Assembly (NCBI GenBank): GCA_036489775.1
Contig: DASXFC010000058.1
Location: forward strand, 62,001-126,000
From: Bog-473 sp036489775
Lineage (GTDB): Bacteria; Actinomycetota; Acidimicrobiia; Acidimicrobiales; RAAP-2
Reading direction: 5' to 3'
Length of the DNA: 64,000 nt
Part shown: one piece after another, positions 58,898-64,000 of the stretch
Layout: every line of letters starts with the position of its first letter
How positions within the stretch are numbered: position 1 is the stretch's first letter
The notes under the pieces: model-generated
Database searches by the model: none
What the model saw: only the letters and a program-made list of their open reading frames with translations
Told to the model about the DNA's origin: nothing
Made by a program: the position numbers and the translations under genes

Positions 58898-60370
58898 TCA
58901 GGCCCGGTTGGCGTTGGGCAGGCGTTCGGCCCGTAGAGCCGAGCGGCGCATCTTGCCGGCGTCGTCACGCAAGCGCTCGGTGACGCGCTCGAATGACCGG
59001 GGTGTCTTGTACGGGGCCAACCGGGAACGAACGTGCTCGCGCAGCTCGTCGTCGCTGACGTCACCGGTGAGGAAGACCACGGCGTGCGGGACTGCGCCCA
59101 GGTCGTCATCGGGGAGCCCGATGACGCAGGCGTCGCCGACCAGTGGGTGTTCGCTCAGCGCAGCCTCGACCTCGGCCGGGTACACGTTGGACCCGCCGAC
59201 CAAGATCATGTCCGTCTCCCGGTCGGACAGGAAGAGGTAGCCCTCCTCGTCAATCCGGCCCAGGTCGCCCAGCGTCTCCCAGCCCCCGTCCATGGTGCGG
59301 GCCGTGGCGCCGATGTAGCGATAGGTGGGCCGGGGGTTGGGGTTGCGCATCCAGATCGTGCCCACTTCACCGGCCGGCAGATCGTTGCCGTCGGCATCGC
59401 GCACCATGAACTCGCCACCGATCGCCCGACCCACTGAACCGGGATGAGCCAGCCACTCGTTGCCGTCGATGCCGGCCACGGCCTGCCCCTCGGTGCCGGC
59501 GTAGATCTCGACGATCTTCTCGCCACCGATCCATTCGATCCAGGCCTGCTTCAGCCACGGCGGGCAGGGGGCGGCGGTGTGGAAGACGGTGCGCAGCGAG
59601 CTGACGTCCCGGGACTCGCGGATCGCTGGGTCCAGCCGCCAGACGCGCCCCATTGTGGTCGGCACCATGTACATCCAGTCGACCCCGTAACGCTCCACCA
59701 GCTCCAACGCGGCGGCGGCGTCGAAGCGCTCCATCACCCCGATGTGGTTGCCGTGGAAGAGCGCCGTCATCGAGAAGAGGAACGGGCCGTTGTGGTGCAA
59801 CGGGCCGGTGCAGAGGTGCACACCACCCTGCTGCATGCGGGTCAGGGCGAAAGTGGGGGCGAAGGTCTGCATGGTGGCCGGGTGTCCCGCCACGATGAGC
59901 TTGGGTCGGCCGGTGCTGCCACCCGACGTCGGTGCTTTGTACGCGCTGGCGATCAAAGGGGCCAGCGGGCTGTCATCGAGTCCGGCGTCGGCCACGTGGC
60001 CGAGTGGCACGCTGAGGGCGCCGGCAATCGACTCGCCGGGGCTCCCGACCACCAGCGAAGGTTGGGCCAATTCGATGATGGCATCGCGTTCAGCCACCGG
60101 CAGGCGGTTCGAGATGGGTTGGGGAGTGGCACCGCACTTCCACGTGGCCAGGGCCGCTTCGAAGAACCCGATGCTGTTCGGCACCATGATCGTGACGAAG
60201 CTGTCCGGGGCCACTCCTCTGGCTTGGTAGTCACGGGCCAGCCGGTTGGTCGTGCGCTCGAGTTCGGCCCAGGTGACGGTGCGCTCACCGCAGGTGATGG
60301 CGGGAAGGTCAGGGTGCGTGCCGGCCAGGGCGGCCAGTGCTTCGCCGAGGCTGGTCGCTGGCGCGGACAT
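58898..60370 (-). CDS. AMP-dependent acyl-CoA ligase (BaiB-like family)
   Basis: This 490-residue ANL ligase has the P-loop PTSGGSTGRPKLIVAG at about 150-165, EIYAGTEGQAV, WETLGDLGRIDEEGYLFL, DRETDMILVGGSNVYPAEVE and the terminal lysine region DDAGKMRRSALR. The SGGSTGRPK and LGDLG wording resembles the bile-acid/steroid-CoA ligase branch, which is only suggestive. ATG 60370. It lies between the HAD gene and a TetR gene on the same strand. Confidence 0.9.
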   Translation of the reverse strand: MSAPATSLGEALAALAGTHPDLPAITCGERTVTWAELERTTNRLARDYQARGVAPDSFVTIMVPNSIGFFEAALATWKCGATPQPISNRLPVAERDAIIELAQPSLVVGSPGESIAGALSVPLGHVADAGLDDSPLAPLIASAYKAPTSGGSTGRPKLIVAGHPATMQTFAPTFALTRMQQGGVHLCTGPLHHNGPFLFSMTALFHGNHIGVMERFDAAAALELVERYGVDWMYMVPTTMGRVWRLDPAIRESRDVSSLRTVFHTAAPCPPWLKQAWIEWIGGEKIVEIYAGTEGQAVAGIDGNEWLAHPGSVGRAIGGEFMVRDADGNDLPAGEVGTIWMRNPNPRPTYRYIGATARTMDGGWETLGDLGRIDEEGYLFLSDRETDMILVGGSNVYPAEVEAALSEHPLVGDACVIGLPDDDLGAVPHAVVFLTGDVSDDELREHVRSRLAPYKTPRSFERVTERLRDDAGKMRRSALRAERLPNANRA

Positions 60371-60414
60371 CGGGCCACACTAGGTGGAGCGGTGTCCTCG
60401 TCTCCGGGCCTGGG

Positions 60415-61080
60415 TCAGCGGGCTCGGGGCCGGTCGAGTCGCTGCCGCGCGACGCCCACCGCACCCAGACCGACGGCCACCATGAGGGCAGCGGCATCCT
60501 CAACCAACTCGTCGAGAGTCACGTCGAGGCGACCGTCGAGCCAGGTGACCACCAGCTCGGTCAGTCCACCCACGACCAGGTGGGAGGCGACCATGCCGAT
60601 GCGATCCGAGAGACCGGTTTGTTGCCACGACGACCGCTCCAGGAACTCGGCGGTGGCGTGCAGGGTGTCCCATCGGCGCCGGCCGACGGTTTCGTTCCCG
60701 AGGGCCTCGACGAAGAGGATGCGGGCCCGACGCGGATCGTCGGTGACAAAGCGGATCGACGCGTCGATGACGGCGATGGCCCGGGCGCCGGGATCGGCCG
60801 CGGCAGCCGCGGCAGCGCGGACGGCCACATGCGTGGCCTCGAGCACCAGCTGGTCGAAGACGGCAATGAAGAGGTCCTCGAGCGACTCGAAATTCTCGTA
60901 GAAGTAGCGGGGATTGAGGCGGGCGGCCTGGCACACGCCGCGGACCGTGGTGCCGTTCCAGCCCTCGGTGCCGAGCATGTCGAAGGCCGTGTCGACCAGC
61001 AGTTGCCGACGTTCCGCCTTGCGCTCCTCGAGCGGGATCCCCTTCCAGGTGCGGGGAGCGGCGGCGTCAGTGCTGGTCAT
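60415..61080 (-). CDS. TetR-family regulator
   Basis: This 221-residue TetR protein has an N-terminal extension of about 20 residues, then the HTH: ERRQLLVDTAFDMLGTEGWNGT...VCQAARLNPRYFYENFESLEDLF. The C-terminal ligand domain includes RFVTDDPRRARILFVEALGN. It is divergent from the LLM enzyme across 95 bp. That gap has an inverted repeat, GTTTC (61084-61088)/GAAAC (61103-61107), but no TGAC-N6-GTCA site, so it likely controls a different set of genes from the TetR at 26655. Confidence 0.88.
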   Translation of the reverse strand: MTSTDAAAPRTWKGIPLEERKAERRQLLVDTAFDMLGTEGWNGTTVRGVCQAARLNPRYFYENFESLEDLFIAVFDQLVLEATHVAVRAAAAAAADPGARAIAVIDASIRFVTDDPRRARILFVEALGNETVGRRRWDTLHATAEFLERSSWQQTGLSDRIGMVASHLVVGGLTELVVTWLDGRLDVTLDELVEDAAALMVAVGLGAVGVARQRLDRPRAR

Positions 61081-61083
61081 GGG

Positions 61084-61107
61084 GTTTCAAAAGCAAAAGT
61101 TGGAAAC
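61084..61107. promoter_or_regulatory. Possible operator between TetR and the LLM enzyme gene
   Basis: GTTTCAA...TTGGAAAC forms an imperfect inverted repeat (outer arms GTTTC and GAAAC, 14 bp apart) just upstream of the TetR start. It is a candidate autoregulatory site, unlike the catabolic palindrome elsewhere in the window. Confidence 0.35.
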
Positions 61108-61175
61108 AAGCGTTACCATACTTTAGAGTACGCCGGACCGGATGGGTGATCCACCCGGTCCTGGAAGGAGCACCC

Positions 61176-62213
61176 GTGAAGCTGTCGATGCCGCTGTCCT
61201 ATGCCGGAGGATTCGAGGAGTCCGCCCGGCAGGTGGCCGAACTCGAGAAGGCCGGGTTGGACACGGTCTGGGTGGCCGAGGCCTACGGCTACGACGGCCC
61301 CAGCCTGATGGGGTACCTGGCGGCGAAGACCGAAAAGGTGAACATCGGCGCCGCCATCTTGAATATCTACTCCCGCACGCCGGCGCTCTTGGCCATGACG
61401 GCGGCCGGCATCGACGCCCTCTCCAACGGTCGCTGCGTCTTCGGCCTGGGCGCATCGGGCCCCCAGGTGATTGAAGGCTTCCACGGCGTGCCCTACGACA
61501 GGCCGCTGGCCCGCACTCGTGAGGTGATTGAGATCTGCCGCAAGGTGTGGGCCCGTGAGGCGCCGTTGACCCACGAGGGCAAGGTGTTCACCATCCCGTT
61601 GCCCCCGGACCAGGGCACTGGCCTGGGCAAGCCGCTCAAGATCATCGGCCATCCCGTGCGCTCGTCCATCCCGATCTGGATCGCCTCACTGGGTGAGAAG
61701 AACGTCGAGATGACGGCCGAGATCGCTGATGGCTGGTTGCCGATCTTCTTCGTGCCCGAGAAGTTCCGTGAGGTCTTCGGGCCGTCGCTCGACGCCGGCG
61801 CGGCCAAGCGCGACGCCAAGCTCGGGCCACTGCAGATCGCGGCCGGCGGGATCTTCGCCATCGGCGACGAGTCCGAGGTGGCCGGCATCCGCAACCTGGG
61901 CCGGGCTGGTGCCGCGCTCTATATCGGCGGCATGGGGGCCAAGGGCAAGAACTTCTACAACGACTTGACCCGCCGCTACGGCTACGAGAAGGAAGCAGCC
62001 GAGATCCAGGACCTGTACCTCTCCGGCGAGAAGGAGAAAGCGGCGGCTCTGGTGCCCGACGACCTGCTCGAGGCCACCTCCCTGTGCGGACCGGAGGGCT
62101 ACATCAAGGATCGGCTGGCCGCTTTCAAGGAGGCCGGCATCACCCACCTCAACGTGAACCCGGTGGGGATGGACCCCGTCGCCATGATCGAGAAGCTCAG
62201 CAGTTGGCTCTAG
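61176..62213 (+). CDS. LLM-class flavin/F420-dependent oxidoreductase
   Basis: This 345-residue luciferase-like monooxygenase (LLM) TIM-barrel protein has KLSMPLSYAGGFEESARQVAELEKAGLDTVW, GLGASGPQVIEGFHGVPYDRPLARTREVIEI and PIWIASLGEKNVEMTAEIADGW. The third of these is typical of the F420-binding actinobacterial subgroup. The reaction is a hydride transfer or monooxygenation on an unknown substrate. The GTG 61176 start has an excellent Shine-Dalgarno (GGAAGGAG). The next gene starts inside its last codons. Confidence 0.9.
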   Translation: MKLSMPLSYAGGFEESARQVAELEKAGLDTVWVAEAYGYDGPSLMGYLAAKTEKVNIGAAILNIYSRTPALLAMTAAGIDALSNGRCVFGLGASGPQVIEGFHGVPYDRPLARTREVIEICRKVWAREAPLTHEGKVFTIPLPPDQGTGLGKPLKIIGHPVRSSIPIWIASLGEKNVEMTAEIADGWLPIFFVPEKFREVFGPSLDAGAAKRDAKLGPLQIAAGGIFAIGDESEVAGIRNLGRAGAALYIGGMGAKGKNFYNDLTRRYGYEKEAAEIQDLYLSGEKEKAAALVPDDLLEATSLCGPEGYIKDRLAAFKEAGITHLNVNPVGMDPVAMIEKLSSWL

Positions 62214-63622
62214 AGGCGAAACAGCCGATCATCGTCGCCGGCGGCAGCATCGCCGGCCTGGCCACGGCCCTTGCTTTCGGACGCCTCGGCCACGAGGTCA
62301 CCGTGCTCGAGCGTGATGCCCTGGTCGAGGCCGATGACGCCGAGGCGGCGTTCGGCATCGAGCGGGTCGGTGCACCTCAGGCCCATCAGACTCACGGCTT
62401 CTTGGCCCGGTTGAGCGTCGTCCTGCGCCAGCACTTCCCGGACATCTACGAGAAGTTGCGAACCTCGGGGGCTGAGGCGATGACGCTGACCTCTGGCCTG
62501 GGCGAGCCTCAGCCGGGTGATGAGGACCTGAGCGTGCTGATCGTGCGCCGGACCACCCTCGAGTGGCTGTTGCGCGAGGCGGTACGAGCGGAACCGCACG
62601 TGACCTACCGCTCCGAGGTCGGGGTCGACGGCTTGCTGGTCACCGACGATGGTGCGGCCGTGACCCACGTGAGGGGCGTCCGGCTTTCCGACGGCACCGA
62701 GCTGACTGGTGACGTGGTCGCCTGCACCGGCCGGCGTGGCGCCGAAACAACCTGGCTGGCCGCTCACGGCGTCGACATCGCCGAGAAGACCACGCCGACG
62801 CACATCGTCTATCTGACCCGCTGGTACCGCCGACCCGAGGCTATGGAACTGGCGGTCGATGCTCGGCTCGGCGGGGACTTCGGCTACCTCAAGTACCTGG
62901 CCATCCCCTGCGACGGCTCCACCTTCTCGGTCACCCTGGCCGTACGGGCCAAGGACAGCGAGTTGCGCAGCCGCCTGCTCGAGCCCGGAGCCTTCGATCG
63001 GGCCTGCCGGATCCTGCCGGGACCGGATCGCTTCTTCGCCCTCGAGGGGGTGGAGGCGCTCGGGCCGGTGCGGCCCATGGGCGGCCTGATCAACCGCATC
63101 CGCTACTTCACCGACCGCACGGGCGCCCCGCTGGTCACGGGCTTCGCTGCGGTGGGGGACGCCCACACCTGCACCAACCCGATGTACGGCCGGGGCTGCT
63201 CGCTGGCCTTCGTCCAGGCCACGCTGCTGGCCGACGCCTACGCCGCCCATCCCGACGACGCCAGTGCCCGTGCCGCAACCTACGCGGCGTCGTGTACCCG
63301 CGAGGTAGAACCCTGGTACCACTCGGCCGTGCTGATGGACGGCATGGGCGACAGCGACGGGATCCCCAAGGAGCCCGATCCGATCAGTAAGAAGTTCGGT
63401 GCGCTGGTGGCCGACGTGATGCTGGGCCGCGGGGCCGATCCGATCATCGCCCGTGGCCTGCTCCGCATGATCAACACGCTGACCCGCCCCGACGAACTCA
63501 TGTCCGACGGTGAATTCATGACGGCGGTAGCGTCGTACTTCGCGGGGCCCGAGTCAGATCTGTCAGACCTTGATGCGCTGCGCGTGAGCCGCGGCACATT
63601 GCTAGAAGCCGCGGCGGCCTGA
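62204..63622 (+). CDS. FAD-dependent monooxygenase-like oxidoreductase
   Basis: This 472-residue flavoprotein has the Rossmann FAD motif PIIVAGGSIAGLATALAFGRLG at the very N-terminus, VLERDA, and the second FAD-binding region VTGFAAVGDAHTCTNPMYGRGCSLAF. The family includes aromatic hydroxylases and geranylgeranyl reductase-like enzymes. The TTG start at 62204, with GAGAAG 8 nt upstream, was chosen because the motif begins only 8 codons later; it overlaps the LLM gene by 10 nt. It forms an operon with the LLM enzyme and the downstream amidohydrolase. Confidence 0.85.
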   Translation: MALEAKQPIIVAGGSIAGLATALAFGRLGHEVTVLERDALVEADDAEAAFGIERVGAPQAHQTHGFLARLSVVLRQHFPDIYEKLRTSGAEAMTLTSGLGEPQPGDEDLSVLIVRRTTLEWLLREAVRAEPHVTYRSEVGVDGLLVTDDGAAVTHVRGVRLSDGTELTGDVVACTGRRGAETTWLAAHGVDIAEKTTPTHIVYLTRWYRRPEAMELAVDARLGGDFGYLKYLAIPCDGSTFSVTLAVRAKDSELRSRLLEPGAFDRACRILPGPDRFFALEGVEALGPVRPMGGLINRIRYFTDRTGAPLVTGFAAVGDAHTCTNPMYGRGCSLAFVQATLLADAYAAHPDDASARAATYAASCTREVEPWYHSAVLMDGMGDSDGIPKEPDPISKKFGALVADVMLGRGADPIIARGLLRMINTLTRPDELMSDGEFMTAVASYFAGPESDLSDLDALRVSRGTLLEAAAA

Positions 63623-63646
63623 GCCGGCGCCTGGGAGAGGAGCATC

Positions 63647-64000
63647 ATGTACGACCTGATCATCCGCAACGGGACGATCGCCGACGGGTCCGGTCGGCCG
63701 ACCCGGGTGGGCGACGTAGCCATTGAGGGCAACCGGATTGTGGCCGTCGGGGAGGTCGAGGGGCCGGCCGTCCGCGAGATCGACGCCGAAGGCAAGCTGG
63801 TGACACCCGGCTGGGTGGACGTCCACACCCATTACGACGGACAGGTCACCTGGGACCCCGAGGTCTCGCCGTCGGGTTGGCATGGCGTGACCACTGTGGT
63901 CATGGGGAACTGCGGTGTCGGTTTCGCACCGGCCCGTTCGACTGACCGCGAGTGGCTGATCCAGTTGATGGAGGGCGTCGAGGACATCCCCGGGACGGCC
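63647..64000 (+). CDS. Amidohydrolase, N-acyl-D-amino-acid deacylase-like (5' part)
   Basis: The visible 118 residues are the N-terminus of an amidohydrolase of the D-aminoacylase group: MYDLIIRNGTIADGSGRPTR, then VTPGWVDVHTHYDGQVTWD with the HxH metal-binding motif, and VMGNCGVGFAPAR. ATG 63647 has an excellent Shine-Dalgarno (GGGAGAGGAG) and follows the FAD oxidoreductase by 24 nt. The protein is truncated by the window edge, so substrate type is not determinable. Confidence 0.88.
   Translation, partial: MYDLIIRNGTIADGSGRPTRVGDVAIEGNRIVAVGEVEGPAVREIDAEGKLVTPGWVDVHTHYDGQVTWDPEVSPSGWHGVTTVVMGNCGVGFAPARSTDREWLIQLMEGVEDIPGTA

Noticed and set aside
61109..61132. Another copy of the catabolic palindrome upstream of the LLM gene
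   Set aside because: The region reads GCGT...ACGC but lacks TGAC-N6-GTCA and is not symmetrical inside.

Overview
The window is high-GC, gene-dense bacterial DNA. Many genes overlap by ATGA/GTGA, and several starts look leaderless, with a TANNNT-type -10 box 5-8 nt before the start codon. The gene content is that of a free-living actinobacterium of the Acidimicrobiia type (inference): many FadE-like acyl-CoA dehydrogenases, acyl-CoA synthetases, Ltp2/DUF35-type thiolases, a cytochrome P450 with a 3Fe-4S ferredoxin, a probable F420-dependent LLM enzyme, and secreted proteins with GYWL...DGGIFSFGDA repeats. I see no rRNA, tRNA, CRISPR array or insertion sequence.

Region 1 (1-4928): the end of a Tat-exported phospholipase C-like protein. 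Next is a divergent ClpP locus: an intact ClpP on the minus strand faces a small XRE regulator followed by a degenerate ClpP homologue, with a perfect 22-bp palindrome between them. A CMD-family protein, an SDR dehydrogenase and an M48-type metalloprotease follow. Region 2 (4941-12804): a block that looks poorer in GC, with two membrane proteins (one carrying a C-terminal TPR domain), a TPR lipoprotein, a GT2-TPR glycosyltransferase, and a secreted collagen-like protein whose Gly-X-Y tract is rich in Ala, Thr and Gln. This may be a surface-glycan or glycoprotein module.

Region 3 (12850-18915): thiolase-like protein, paired divergent acyl-CoA dehydrogenases, acyl-CoA synthetase and a cyclic-nucleotide-binding protein. 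Region 4 (19006-24472): an SGNH-type secreted protein, and a tight minus-strand operon of histidine phosphatase, phosphosulfolactate synthase (ComA) homologue, VOC protein, AMP-ligase and membrane acyltransferase. This is a candidate for an undescribed (possibly sulfonate) conjugate pathway. Region 5 (24789-35497): a TetR regulator with SRPBCC and PaaK-like genes, divergent from a P450 / thiolase / ferredoxin / fused double acyl-CoA dehydrogenase / CMD operon, then another dehydrogenase and ligase.

Region 6 (35651-37162): a secreted CAP-like protein with six 42-residue repeats. Region 7 (37218-48606): CoA-transferase, enoyl-CoA hydratase, further acyl-CoA dehydrogenases and a ligase, GNAT and VOC proteins, and a two-gene GMC dehydrogenase. 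Region 8 (48622-56398): GNAT, DUF2867-like, beta-helix, membrane and MFS proteins, and an ECF sigma factor with a membrane beta-propeller-like partner. Region 9 (56460-64000): Ltp2-like thiolase with its DUF35 partner, HAD hydrolase, AMP-ligase, TetR, LLM enzyme, FAD oxidoreductase and the start of an amidohydrolase.

The strongest unifying signal is a 14-bp palindrome, TGAC-N6-GTCA (mostly TGACRY-NN-RYGTCA), at seven promoter positions from 15.6 to 46.3 kb. It sits next to almost every acyl-CoA catabolic transcription unit and is best developed beside the TetR gene at 26.7-27.3 kb. I infer a single TetR-controlled catabolic regulon for fatty-acid, steroid-side-chain or related substrates.
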